Of a stretch of DNA of 64,000 nucleotides, positions 10,001-21,100 are shown one piece after another (the first letter of the stretch is position 1; every line of letters starts with the position of its first letter). Position numbers and translations under genes: made by a program. This stretch comes from Saccharomycopsis fibuligera x Saccharomycopsis cf. fibuligera. Lineage: Eukaryota; Ascomycota; Saccharomycetes; Ascoideales; Saccharomycopsidaceae. Where the stretch lies: the NCBI GenBank assembly GCA_001936135.1, contig CP012816.1, positions 685,501-749,500 on the forward strand. Direction: 5' to 3'. A model generated the notes under the pieces. That model did not search any database and was not told the origin of the DNA. It saw only the letters and a list, made by a program, of their open reading frames with translations.

Positions 10001-11096
10001 TATGCTTTCTCAATTTCTTCAAAAAAGTAATTAGATATGCAACAATGAGGTCCTGAACAGGATTGAAACCGCTATCCATTAGCACGCAGCAATAGTTGTA
10101 AAAAACATAAGGAAACTCTCTAAACTTGCTATAATGAAAGGCATCTAAAAGATTTTCAATCAACTCGGATAACTCTTTATAAAATTCAAAATCATTGTCT
10201 TTTGCAATATAAATTTTTTTTAGTATGAGATTTTTGTTAGTCTGTTCAGGATAATTTGGTGAAAAATCCTCAATAGGACTAATAAATGAAACCTTGCAAT
10301 TAAAATCCTTTTCCTTAAACGGCAACAATCGATGCTTGACAAAGTTTGAAGAGACTATTTTCAGATTTTGAGAATCAATGTACACAATCTGTGACGAATT
10401 AGTTTTGCTAAAAATTTGGGTGATTTCTTTTTCTGGCGCAACAATTTGTGTTTTCATACTTGTTGAATCTGGCCGTCGCTGAGCTTCAGCTTCAGGAATA
10501 TCATTCTTACGCTCAACTTTAAAATTTTGGTTTAATTGCTGGACCTTATCAGATATCAGAAGATTTTCACCATCGCCATCATCATCAGGAGTATTATTAG
10601 AATTGGCCGTGTATGACTTAGTATTCTCCGTGGTGCGATTAGGCTGGTCCTCAAATTCGTCATTATTGTACAAAATTGGATGTCTGGTAGCTAAATTTAT
10701 CAAATGATTTGTATCGTATCTTGTATTGGAGTCATAGTACGATGGTGAGAGTTCAGGTTGGCCATCTGTAAGCTCATCATGGTCATGCTGGACAAAGTGA
10801 GGTCTAGTAGCTTTATTAATTAAGAGCTTTGTATCCACATTGGTAGCAAGATTATCCATATCATAATCGTAGTCATGTAGTTCGTCATCATCGGTAATTT
10901 GAGTTATATTATCATCATTATTCTTGGCATGGTACAGGGCCCTGGGCACTTCTATAGACAAATCATTCTCAGTTTCCAAAAGCAGAGTGGTTCTCGAAGG
11001 AGGAGGGGTCTTAAAGTTGGGGTCGGAGAACTTTTTGATCAACATGCGGACCCTGCTGGCCCTTTTTTCAATTTGTGAGGAGCGCGGGCGTTCCAT
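7074..11096 (-). CDS. SFI1: spindle-pole-body half-bridge protein Sfi1
   Basis: Sfi1 is the long helical scaffold that binds centrin (Cdc31) along the half-bridge and is needed for spindle pole body duplication. The central two-thirds (about residues 455-1110) is a run of centrin-binding repeats spaced by tens of residues. Each ends in an aromatic-x-x-Trp core, such as FFNVWKD, RYFLQWKK, LLKWIKH and VFRDWSF. The N-terminal 250 residues are acidic and Asn-rich; the C-terminus is Ser/Thr/Gln-rich and probably a Cdk-regulated tail. At 1340 residues it is longer than the S. cerevisiae protein (about 950). The open frame extends to a TTG at 11111; the first in-frame ATG is at 11096 (MERPRSSQ) and is used here. 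Confidence 0.88.
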   Translation of the reverse strand: MERPRSSQIEKRASRVRMLIKKFSDPNFKTPPPSRTTLLLETENDLSIEVPRALYHAKNNDDNITQITDDDELHDYDYDMDNLATNVDTKLLINKATRPHFVQHDHDELTDGQPELSPSYYDSNTRYDTNHLINLATRHPILYNNDEFEDQPNRTTENTKSYTANSNNTPDDDGDGENLLISDKVQQLNQNFKVERKNDIPEAEAQRRPDSTSMKTQIVAPEKEITQIFSKTNSSQIVYIDSQNLKIVSSNFVKHRLLPFKEKDFNCKVSFISPIEDFSPNYPEQTNKNLILKKIYIAKDNDFEFYKELSELIENLLDAFHYSKFREFPYVFYNYCCVLMDSGFNPVQDLIVAYLITFLKKLRKHKDKFKKLPLKIKLIARIFALKNLKSENFYDNKDVYDSDDSSDQGEVYEEDIVNKGEIANSSSISAYQFNNNWLLNDDFSLVEFNDANFNLLISRAIRYSIFLYWTRKRLSKKYFLNIWNKNFQLIKREKFLCQTWENFLLKKFFVNKFYLNYLKTKKSNRISVMFNKKHLKSRFFNVWKDKVAHQQTISVNCKVVLQRRFLRLMVAKYQQHQKLQELAINVFHKTVYRNFFAKQWKTLFKLRQFVQRSETERTSARNKIAIRVAFQTWKQKYLEIETMTKDAHLLSEAVFCGPILISWHQKVTQKQLEFEMICSSLNSKILRRYFLQWKKLAQIRLLYYEFKDLQKRIARNFVFREILSKKYELINIKNHFRQDKNQKLLKDTFQTWKELTILNIKATKFSQQRLKVFFIHEINKSYEVSMIDKYYNFKLLKNLFKRWIVSFSYQQKLYQFDLVILRKFFMIWKESYFQLDSQHVKAVNIQNYFLRFRFMKNWFQTLKSLQEQAAEADVVFLKNKVSHNFVKGLQFKLEIMSNNESILIAKHDFHLKKRYFETWLDKKQKMTQAKLEANYDFFMSRRNSLLKSSFWQRWREKQKTLVQLNKACRKFMLWKFLLKWIKHFIEVDDMIIQSVDVCNRNLMKKCFHALINTSNKNYELRFRLESFLNSTNFETTNKVFRDWSFKLMKIKQKEQACEPFIVRWNKAKARNLLLIWYQKSLELRQGKEVSTSQIFSNKSYRQQSSVRKVSPIKAINDRINKSSYSFMNEDYDDVAGDEDIEESPLMNKQKRIISTLKLPSSRQQQQRQYPQPPLFGKSPGVLKSPNFALKPLSASTPFANDYKIRSPQLRRFQAPNTTTTESSTSRVASTAGVGEAASATVIRPVNDSIAGSTTRYENNETSIANTSYKSTTSSAAAALKDPSSMHGNTTTTASSRFEFRTPSKSRIIDVSNMAIPRSEAIKSQRLESLKRYYNTGVRKY

Positions 11097-11843
11097 CGCT
11101 GCATGTTGCAACTTATGGTGGTGTTAGTGTAATGTGATATTTGTAGTGTGAAAGGATTCATCCACTAGGCCATTGATTTAGGCGCGCTCACTAGTTATCT
11201 TACCATAATTGTTTATTTTGGCGATGGCAGCATAAACAACGCTGATTCCGTTTTTGTCTCTTTAATTTGGCGTTTTGTCACGTGCCTAATATCCACGAGA
11301 TGGAGCATTATACCGGTATCTACGTTAACATGCAGCATAAATGTAGCATTGAATTTTTTTTTAAAAAAAAGAGAATGTAACACAAATAAGTTAGTTTTAG
11401 GCCTAATAATAGTTGACTATATACCTATAATGGTATGCTAAAGCATTGAGAGCACATAGTGCTCGTCTAAGGGTACTGTAGGATCCAGAAGGGCCCATTA
11501 CGAGGCCGTCAATGCACACTGTCTCTTAATTATGACGCTAAAAGATCTGCCTGCAACAGTGTCTCAGGCAAAATCGTGTAGCTTGCTCAACATGCCAACC
11601 AGCGACTCGGAAAAAGCTATATATCTACCGGCCATCCCCATTAATTGAAGGCGCTTCGCTGAGCTGCTGTTAATGCTATTGTTGCGGCCTTAGTTCTTGT
11701 GATTTTTTTTATAATACTTTGTGAGTGTCGCTACTCGAGGATTTTTATTGCAAAAACTTTATCGGAAAACATTATCATTTGTACACAACGAAAGATCCAG
11801 TGTTGGTGAATAGTCAAAATACAGAAAATAGTACACTACAAGG
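11097..11843. promoter_or_regulatory. divergent promoter, SFI1 / GPI-anchored protein
   Basis: It contains a TCACGTG box at about 11278-11284, a GGCGCGC element at about 11181, and T/A tracts at about 11346-11375. No gene is seen. Confidence 0.5.
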
Positions 11844-13102
11844 ATGAAACTTTTATGGTTGTTGCCGTTGCTTGTAAGAACGGTACACTGTTTAACAGTG
11901 TCTGAGTACTTCCAGTTATTCAATGTTAATGACATTGATAACCAAAACTACAAACTCAGTTCACTTCCATTGGGGTCCAACAGCAATAATGAAGTTCTGT
12001 TGGGCACTGCCGATACTGTGTTAACAATGCAAATAGACTACAATGGATTTATCAAAGTACAAAATACTGAAAAGTATTTGACAGTTGATACTAGCAATAA
12101 CAATAAACTCAAAGTTTCTGACGAAACTGACAAGTCCCACATCTTTTTCATCACGGGCAACCATTTGCATTTTGACCAATATTTTACCTTCGTGGCTTGT
12201 CCTTCTTCCACCAATTCCCCCTTAAGTTATAGTTTGTACGTTGGTAACCAGAAGGATATTTGCACTGATGGAGTGCTTGTCAATTTGAGACCAATCTCTA
12301 CTCTGTCGAGCAGCGCCATCGGATCATACATTCCAGACATTCTTAGGACTTCCCAAGGTGTAAAGATCGCTGCTGGTAGCTCCTTGTCATTTCTTCTTCA
12401 ACAAACAGATAGCGATGCTCAAACATCAGATTCTGGTTACGATAGCAGCAGCAGAAGTACTAGTATAGAAACCGGTGATGAGAACAATAGTATTACAACA
12501 ATAACTGAAACGGTCTCCCCTTCAACTAATGATGATAATACACAGTTATCTTCAGATGAGAAAACTACCACAGTGATTCAAACAGTAGTTGCTTCACCAA
12601 CCGCAAATGTCATCATTAGTATGTCTAGAGGCTACAAAGTCTCTACATATTTGAGCACCACCTTGGTGCCGGTCACGTCAACACTCACCTCAAGGGACCG
12701 TAATACTGTTGTGGTTGTCACTACCGTGCCTGTTTCGTCTCAATGTGAAACCACGGTTGAAACATCTTACATGATGACTACAAGTACCTACAGCACAAAG
12801 CGTATTACCCATAAATCTTGTGACAGTGGCTCATGTCCACCTAAAGAAACTGTCACTCTTACGGTTTCTGGGACTAAAGCTTCCTCGTTATCTTTGTCCT
12901 TGCTTACTTCACTAGAGACCAATTATACTTCTTCATTGTCCATACATACATCAACTACATCAAATAACAGTTCTTCGATAAAATCTGATAGCACCACTAC
13001 TTTGAGTACCAGTATTGATAATGATACTGATGACAGTGGTACCACACTAGCTCAGTATGGTGGTTCATCTCCTTCCACTTTGGAATCATCAATAGACTTG
13101 TT

Positions 13103-13138
<36 letters not shown>

Positions 13139-13280
13139 TTTGAGCAATGGCACTAGAGAATCATCTAACAGCTCTAGTTCTTCGAGTTCTAATCTTGCCG
13201 TTGCTCAATTTGCGGACAGCAAATTCACTACTGTTTTGAGCACTAGTGTGATTGGCTTGCTTTGTTTGGCGTTGTTATAA
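11844..13280 (+). CDS. putative GPI-anchored cell-wall protein
   Basis: The 478-residue product begins with a signal peptide (MKLLWLLPLLVRTVHC). A compact N-terminal domain (about 17-165) has a few cysteines. A long Ser/Thr-rich stalk follows, with expected heavy O-glycosylation, a TCA/TCATCA-coded polyserine run (about 418-433) and a second Ser block. The C-terminal hydrophobic tail (TSVIGLLCLALL, ending in the last residues) follows small residues that could serve as the omega site. A stalk segment (about 270-340) with VTTVP, ETTVETSYMMTTSTYS and two Cys resembles wall-mannoprotein repeats. I do not recognise the N-terminal domain, so no name is given. Such proteins are moved to the wall glucan through the GPI remnant. 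Confidence 0.8.
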
Positions 13281-13873
13281 GTGCTTTCGCCTCGTCTTAC
13301 GAGTGGCTCAAAAACTTATATATATTTTAAAAATTTTCTATTTTCAATATTTTTTCTTAGTGTGTTATGTTTTCGGCTTTGTTTTAACCTACGCGTTATT
13401 TTAACTCTTCATTTGTGTTTTCTACTTAGCTTTGTTTGATTACAATAAACCTCTTACGTGCTTGCATTCTTTTTGTAATTTGGCAGTTTTTTTTGGCTTT
13501 CAACTGCATTCAAATTGTCAACTAGGAAGAGGCATAGCTTATATTGATACCGAGCGCCATAGCTCATTAATTGAATAGAAAGTAAACACATTATTCAAAT
13601 CTAAAAGAATAGAACTATCAGTTTTGAAATTCAAAAAATTCCCTTACTTTTTGGAAAATCTAAAATCGTCTCGGGAGATAATATTATATTGCGAAAAAAT
13701 TAAGATACTAAAACAAAAAGATAATAATACACATTTGAGCAAAACAAATCAAACCAAAAAGAAAAACAAAAAAAAAAAAAAAAAAAAATAATAATGAAAA
13801 GAAATTAATATAACTATAAAATAATGGGGAATGAAGGGGGGCGAACCCACTGACAAGAAATTTCGTAGAAAGT
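13281..13873. other. convergent intergenic region, wall protein / NRD1
   Basis: AT-rich 3' flanks with an A-run at about 13769-13788. Nothing else is visible. Confidence 0.6.
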
Positions 13874-16120
13874 TTACTGTTGTTGATTATTATTGCTTTG
13901 CTGCAACAAGGAACTCAAGCCTGGATTATTTGCTAACCCTGGAATGGAACCTAACAAGGCAGCCACTGCAGCAGCGTTACTGTTTCCACCACCATTATTG
14001 TTATTATTGTCGTTATTGTTAAATTGGTGATTTTGAGATGGTTGGCCTAGAGGCATATGGTTTGGATTAATTGGTACAGATTGAGGTGCTTGAGCTGAGT
14101 TTGGATTACCACCAAACAAGTTAGCCAATGGATTTGACTCTTTGCTAATTGTCGGAATGACGTTTGCTGGATTGGCTAATGGGTCAGTATAAACATCATC
14201 TGGTTCACCTGGTTTGGTAGATTTAGGCCCATTTCTTGAAGCGTCAGTAGGCATCTTCTTGGAAATTGCTTTGGAAGAGACCCCTTTACCGATTTCAATA
14301 TCTGGTTCATCAATAACGATACCTGGAACTAATTGAGCACCCCCGGTTCCACCCCATTCAGCGCTAACCACCCATCTTTTATCAGCATCAGTTAATCTAG
14401 CAATTGGAATTATACTGACACCATGTTGGTAGTCACAGCAGTCTCTAGGGCCAAAACCCACACCCCATCTAAGACGTAAGTTGTATTGACCGTCTCTGTT
14501 AAATGACGAAATAACATTGAGTGCTTCATCACGAGAATAGACTTTGACAAATGCGTGTTTTTTTGGAACATTAAGAATCACACTCTGCACCTCGGCGTAT
14601 GGTCTTAAAATTGATGCTAAACTTCTTTCGTCCATATGGTTAGAAATACCTCCAATAAATAAAGTTCTACTCATGACTTTTATGGATCCAGCAGGCAAAC
14701 TTGGATCATGGGAAACATTTCTAACTCTGAAATGTGGAGTACCAGGAGTATTTCTTTCACCTGGGTTTAACAAAGAGGTCTCAGCAGTATTGACTTTTTG
14801 TTGTCTACCACCTCTTCTATCATTGAAATCCATTCTACCACCATTATTATAATCCATTCTATCGTGATAACCATGTCCACCTCTTGATGGTGATCTAGAT
14901 CTATTTCTACCTCCTGGACCATTACCGCCACCACGTCTTCCACGACGACCACCATAACTACCGTATGAGTCCTGAGAATATGAATCCTGAGATCCGTAAT
15001 CATTATTACGACGCGACTGGCCATACTGACTATATTGTTGTGATTGCTGCTGAGCAGGTGGAGAAAATCCATTAGGCATCGGCAAGTTTTGAGTTTGTTG
15101 CATTTGTTGTAACATTTGGAAAATAGCATTAGGATCTGGAGCTGGAGCACTGCCGGTAACACCAGGAATGCCAGGAGCACCATTTGCTCCAGGGAATGGG
15201 AAAGGTAAAGGATTATTGATTGCCGGTACTGGTGGAGCAGGGGATTGGTGTTGTGGCGGAGTAGCAGATTTTTGGCTCTCTGCGCCAGGAGCTGGTCCAG
15301 CCAAAGAGGCCAAAGATTTCAAAATTGACGAAGGATCATTTGCGACAGCAGCGGCATCAGGAAGAGGAGCACTACCAGCTGCGGCAGCAGCAAGGGCAGA
15401 AGGTTTAGATTCAGATTGGGCAGAGTTAGAAGAGCCAGCAGCACCGCCAAAATAATTGTTACGAAGATTTTGTAACACGTCCTTGTCAAAGGTACCAGCT
15501 TTCAACCAGATATCTACTAGTTTACGAATCTTTTCCTTTTGAGCAGCATCGTCAACTGAGCTGAGTATATCCTCTAATAGCGATTGAATATTGTTGTTTA
15601 ATTTTAGCAAACCAGACAAAAATGTGCCCTCCTGAATAGACATATTGTGCAAGTTTGAGTAGTTAATACGCTGATTATCTACTTTACGAGCTTCATTTTG
15701 AAAACCTCTTGAAATAGAATCGATGATGTAGAGAGCACCTAATTTATGAGATGGTTGTGAATCTTTACAAAAATTCGAGATCTTATTGACAATTTCAGCT
15801 TCAGCCTAGAAACATAATTTACAGCTCTTTTTCTCCATTTAAACTTTGAGAGCTTAACCTCAGTAACTCTCAACAAAAAGAAGAAAAGGGCAGCAAATAC
15901 AGTTAGTATTTTTTACCAACAGAACACAAAGTTAAAAAACTAAAAAACTTATGATACTTAACAACGCTGGTTACTTTAAGTTACTGATGGGTGTTATACA
16001 TACACTTATGTTTTTAATTGCAATCTCGGTCAATTTTTTAATACGAGAGCCAGAAACCCCTGGGGCTTTAAGAGCACTAATCTCGTTTAAAATTGTGTCA
16101 ATCTGTTGTATATCTGACAT
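13874..16120 (-). CDS. NRD1: Nrd1, RNA-binding subunit of the Nrd1-Nab3-Sen1 termination complex (one intron)
   Basis: Nrd1 terminates short non-coding transcripts by binding the RNA polymerase II CTD and GUAA/G RNA. Exon 1 (16120..16004, 39 codons) reads MSDIQQIDTIL...GVSGSRIKKLTEIAIKNIS. Exon 2 (15805..13874) continues AEAEIVNKISNFCK and SHKLGALYIIDSISR. Together they rebuild the CTD-interaction domain, matching yeast Nrd1 motifs GSRIKKLT and SHKLGSLYIIDSI. An RS/RG- and Gly-rich hinge follows, then an RRM (SRTLFIGGIS ... KHAFVKVYS) with the Nrd1-specific extension (GWGVGFGPRDCC-like, WGVGFGPRDCCDYQ). The tail is Gln/Asn/Pro-rich. The joined protein is 682 residues. Without the intron the CID would appear truncated, starting at Met 15652. 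Confidence 0.92.
15806..16003 (-). other. NRD1 intron
   Basis: 198 nt in phase 0. 5' site GTATGT (16003..15998), branch point TACTAAC (15908..15902), 3' site TAG (15808..15806). The branch point lies about 95 nt from the 3' site, long for a yeast intron. Confidence 0.88.
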
Positions 16121-16877
16121 TATGGTATTTATATGAAATCTGACTTTTACTTGATGTTTTATTAATTTAGTATTATTAAAAATTCAACACAACACAACGC
16201 ACTAGATCTTAGATAAAGCCAAAGTACAATGTATGAACTACTTTTCTTGATGACGGCTATGAAGATGAACCTTTGTTAATTGTCTCTTTTACTTTCCTTC
16301 AATGAGTTTTAAATTATAGAAAAAAAAAAGTTTACCAATATTAGGCTGCAAAAAGGCAAAAAAATATAAAGTAGAACTTCCAGTACTTGAATTAACTAGT
16401 AACGCTGGCAAAAGATTTTAGGAAATGGAAAGAACTAAAACAACGATACACTATTCTTTTGTTGGGAAACAAAGGTGGCGAAAAACTGAGGAGGCGGGCG
16501 CCACGCCTTTTATAGCTTGTGAGCACTGTTGTTGTTCTTACATTTTCCTTTCCTCGAGTTCCCATCTCATTGGTGGGCTTCAGATACATTACCCGGAGTA
16601 ATATCGATTACGTAATCTATTACTTACATACGAGACCTCAACAATATCACCATACTATAGTGGTGATGCTAACTGGATACTGCAGAGGTACTCAGACACT
16701 AATTTTTCGAAAGCTACAGCATGTTTTGTTTGCAAATTTCATTGAAATAAAAGCTATATAACAGATGGAGTAGCAGGAATTAATTGCGATCCATGCACAC
16801 TGCAAAAGGATTGTAGATTTAATCTATGAGCTGTATGATGATTATTATACTGAAAAATATGAAAGCTGTTCTTGCGT
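16121..16877. other. intergenic region, NRD1 promoter / PDX3 3' flank
   Basis: It contains CAACACAACACAAC at about 16181-16197, an A-run at about 16320 and a short inverted repeat ATCACCA/TGGTGAT at about 16646-16668. No gene is seen. Confidence 0.5.
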
Positions 16878-17672
16878 TCATGGGGCGAGACGAACCAACT
16901 TGAAATCATCTAATTGCTTATTTCTTCTAAAAACTAGTCTGTCGTGCAAACGGCTTTCTCTTCCTTGCCAGAATTCAACCTCTAATGGAATGACTCTGAT
17001 GCCGCCCCAATTCTCTGGACATGGAATTTCATCGTCTGGCACTCCTTCAAATCTTTTCTCATTTGCCTCTACTAGCTTTTCCAACTCTGCCCTATCCTTG
17101 ATTTCTTGAGATTGCGGACTCGACCATGCACCAATCTTGGAGCCTCTTGGTCGAGTTTTGAAATAAGCTTCGTTGATATCCTTGGAGACAAACTCGACAA
17201 CACCTTCAACTCTGACTTGACGCTGCAAGCTCTTCCAAAAGAAATTCAATGCAGCGAATTGGTTTGTTTTGACATCTTCATGTTTCTTAGACTTGTCCCA
17301 GTTAGAAAAAATAACAAACCCTTTAGTGTCAAGCTCCTTGAGCAATACAACTCTAGAAGAGACCCTTCCTGCAGGAATTGAAGCAGTGGACAAGGTCAAC
17401 GACTCAGGCAAATCTTCCCCAGCTTTGTTGGCTTCATCAAACCACTTCTTGAATTGTGCTATTGGTTCTTTTTCAATCTGGTCGGCATCCAAACTAAATT
17501 TGTTGTATTGGTATGTCTTCGGGGCGACTGAAAAATGTTAGTATTTTCTCATCGGAAAAATTGAGACAAAAATAAATGACTCAAGTTATTCATCATTTGC
17601 GGCACACCATTTCGGTCAAACAAACAAACAAAAAAAAAACATACAAATAATTGGCTTTGCTTCGTCAGACAT
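16878..17672 (-). CDS. PDX3: pyridoxamine 5'-phosphate oxidase (Pdx3), one intron
   Basis: Oxidises pyridoxamine- or pyridoxine-5'-phosphate to pyridoxal-5'-phosphate with FMN, supplying vitamin B6 cofactor. Exon 1 (17672..17645, 28 nt) encodes MSDEAKPII plus one base; exon 2 (17527..16878) continues FAPKTYQYNKFSL. The joint regenerates the KPIIFAPxTYQY sequence of yeast Pdx3. Family motifs are AGRVSSRVVLLKELD (FMN phosphate contacts), LQRQVRVEG, YFKTRPRGSKIGAW, and the C-terminal EFWQGRESRLHDRLVFRR with an invariant RLAP end. The total of 225 residues matches the family (about 228). The longest open frame alone would miss the first 20 or so residues and start at a TTG. Confidence 0.97.
17528..17644 (-). 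other. PDX3 intron
   Basis: 117 nt. 5' site GTATGT (17644..17639), TACTAAC (17543..17537), 3' site CAG (17530..17528). It splits the Phe codon of IIF-AP. Confidence 0.93.
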
Positions 17673-18121
17673 TGAGGATAATAATATTTTTGATGTGTGA
17701 TACCGTAATGAATTGAAAGTGGTAAATGATCTGGTAAATATTCTGGTAGACATAAAAGGAGAAGGGCGTTTAGATATATTCTGAGTTTAAAGTGCTGCCG
17801 TTGCGTTTATATATTAGTCTGATATGGCAGCCGATGCTGCGTCTGCGATGGCACCACCCGCCCGTTTTATACTGTCACCGCAAGTTGTCTCTAGCAAGCA
17901 AGCAGAGCACATGATTTACCCTCAAAAACGGGTAGACACCGTTACGCTGTCCATGTGATTCCTTTTCACTAGGGTCTCGCACGGCGGCCACCGCAACAAT
18001 TGAAAGCCACAAGCTCCTACCAGACTTTCGTCAATTGCTAGCAATAGTCGCCAGAATGCAGCTAATGATACGTTCGTTGCAAAAGAATAGGATATTTTTA
18101 TTGTCAAGCATATTGACGTTA
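17673..18121. other. intergenic region, PDX3 promoter / RAD61 3' flank
   Basis: No gene or notable element seen in 449 bp. Confidence 0.5.
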
Positions 18122-21100
18122 CTATTTTTGAACAAGTTTCTGCAAGACTAGGTGTATCTGGTGCTTAATACCATCAAATGCTGACGCAGCTGCTGATACT
18201 GTAACGTCATCGTCGTTGCTGTTGACACTGTCTTTGGGTATCTGCTCAATAAAGCTATTCAAGCAAATAATCAAGCGTTTGTGATCTTGTTTGTTGAAAA
18301 TATTATGTACCTTGGATCCGTCCTTCCCGTAAATTGAAAGTAGCCCAATAAGTAAACAGAGATACCCGGTGGAGTGTTCCTCTCCACTAGATGAGAAGTG
18401 CCCTCGATCTCGACGATTCTCACCAGCACCTAATGCGTTACCATAGCCCAGCGACCGCTGCTGCTTCACCAAATCAATATTCAGGAACAAATCTTTCAAC
18501 ATCTCTAAAGTATTTGTTCGCATAAAATGCTCAACACACACTTCATCTTCGACTAAATTGACTAGACATCCCAATCCAAACAAGTAAATGCTGGAAAATA
18601 CCGCATCACACTTTTCACTCAAGGTATCTTCACCGGAAACATTCGTATTTTGCAACTTTTTGGCCCTATAAACAAGGTTTATCACACTGTCGATAGTTTG
18701 ACTGCTAAAAACAGAGTGATGGATTACATATTTAGAATCGACATCGTTTCCCAAGTTAAGAAATTTTTCAAAGTTTGAAGATAGTGAAATCATGAGCCTG
18801 AGGATAGACAAGCAGCAGTTTGAGAAGAGCAAAACTTTTTCCCAGTGTCTGCTTTTTATTATTAGTTGTTTCTTACTCGAACCAACATGTGTTTGGCAAT
18901 GTTGAAATTTGATAAGACTTTCTTCTGACAATAAATCACTAGTTATAACAATGATCTGTCGAAAAGTTTTCAAGATATGATGAAAAGCAGATCTGGTCTT
19001 TTGCGCAGCAAATATGGTTCTCAATTGATTTGTGCTTGATGAGGGTATCTTTTGCAAATTGTCACAGTTAACTGACAGGTCTGCGTTTTTAATGAACAGG
19101 AGCTCAGTATCAGCAAAATTTAACAATGAAATCCATTGTCCTAAAATTAGGAACACATTTGCTAGCTCAAATAGAGAGATGCTGTTGGAAAAGGCTAGTA
19201 GGTCTTGTGTCTTTTGATGCTTCGTCAATACTAGTCTATTCCAGTTTAAAGTGGAATTGAATAGACCAGCCACAATTCCTTCTTCGTAGTTTAAGGATGA
19301 TACCACCGCACTATACTGCGCAGGTATTAACAGAGTATCATTGTAGTAATTAATTTTTTTGAGTATATTGACAGCAAAGAAAGATGAGTTTAAGTTTTCT
19401 GTTTGTGTGAATTTGACAGCTGGATCATCATTTCTTGACTTTTTGATCTTTGATCTTTTACCATTATTTGTCAAATTTTTGCTTCTCGCAAGTTGATTTT
19501 CTGGGTAGAATGTTTGACTAGCAAACTCAAAAATAAGATCTTCAAGTGTCATTTTGGAAATTTTGGAAATTTTAGGCTTGACATTGGTACACTGTATTAA
19601 AGTACTCGATTGGCAATCAAGTATCATATTCAGTAATATTGCTTTAAAAAAGTAAAAGTTAGTTTCATTTTGTAGTATAGTTTCGAGGGGTTTGGGCATT
19701 GTTCCGAAACCAGTAATTAACTCATTCATTATTAGCCCAAAACAGAATAATACAATAGGATCTTGCTCTTTTGCTATTGATTGGTAGAAAGATTGTGGAA
19801 ATTCAAAATCTCTCAAAAACTCTATAAACAAAACTTTGCTTTTTCCGCCTTGAAATTCCTGCTTTCTGCTCTTAATAATCTTCAAGCTTAACTCTAACAA
19901 TGCCGAACGTTTCAGATTAATGTCTTCAGTATAAATTAGTCCATGCAATATGAATTCGAGTTCGTCGCTATGTTTGTTTGTTGAGGATGCTCGTAGATCA
20001 TTTATGCCCCTTACCTTTTTATGTACTATCTGCAGCGAGACATTATTTGCAGTTGAAGTTGATGTATGTAGGCCCGTTTGAGGTAAGAGTACACTAAGTA
20101 AATGAGATGATTCTTCAATATCACTATCAAGCTCATCATTACTTTCATCCTCATTTTCCGGATCTGCAAGATAACTTCTATGTAAACGGTAAGTTCTGCT
20201 TCCTAAAGAAATCAGCGACACTAAGGCATCACGAGGAGCTGCTTCTGCTGCAGTAGATAAGTCAGGCACTTTCAACTCTCCCAGGTTTTCATTTATACTG
20301 TAGAAACTCTCAGACAAGCTTTGTGAAAGCTGAGATGATAGCATATCAGTGTTTGTATCACTTTCATCCAAATCAACAGACTCCAGGTCTTCGAACTGTA
20401 ATTCGTCGTTATCAGTTTCGGTATCATAGTCATCCAAAAGTGGATCAATATTATCTGATACTTTCATAACCTGGCTTTTAGAAAACTGTGAACTATCGCT
20501 CATACTATTTAATAAACTCCACGCCTCTGCCTCTTTGCCGAAAGTAATCTTTTTTGGAGGTGGATGGGAACTCACTTCTGCAATATTAGCGCGATGGGAG
20601 TTCATAGTGTCGATGAAACTGTCTTCGGCAAAGGTTACTCGTTTACTAGCTTTGGCAACAATAGCCTTCCTACTTTGATTTTGTGACTTGGTTGTTGGCT
20701 CGTTCTCAGATGCAGGAGTAATTCTGACAATGTCTTGCCTACCAGTAGACAATACCTCGCTTTTATCGTCCGCTCCGGACAGTTCTGATTCACGAAATAA
20801 ATCGCTTAAATCCTCTTTTGAAACCTTTGAAAAAGAGTTGGTGGCCATATCAACAATATCTTCCTGTAAAATTGCTATGCTATCCTCGTTTGAAATAGGA
20901 GAAGTTCTGATACCAATGTGTTTTGGTGGTTGAGTGTCATCAGTCGGAAATAATTTAGCAAGCTTTCGGGATCCTAAGCTTGAATTATCTTTACTTAGGG
21001 TCCTCTTTTTTCTTTTGAAGATAGCAGGTGCTTTGAGATTCTGAGATATTGTGCCGAAATCGAAGATGTCTTCATCTTCTGTGATGTTCAAATTGTTATC

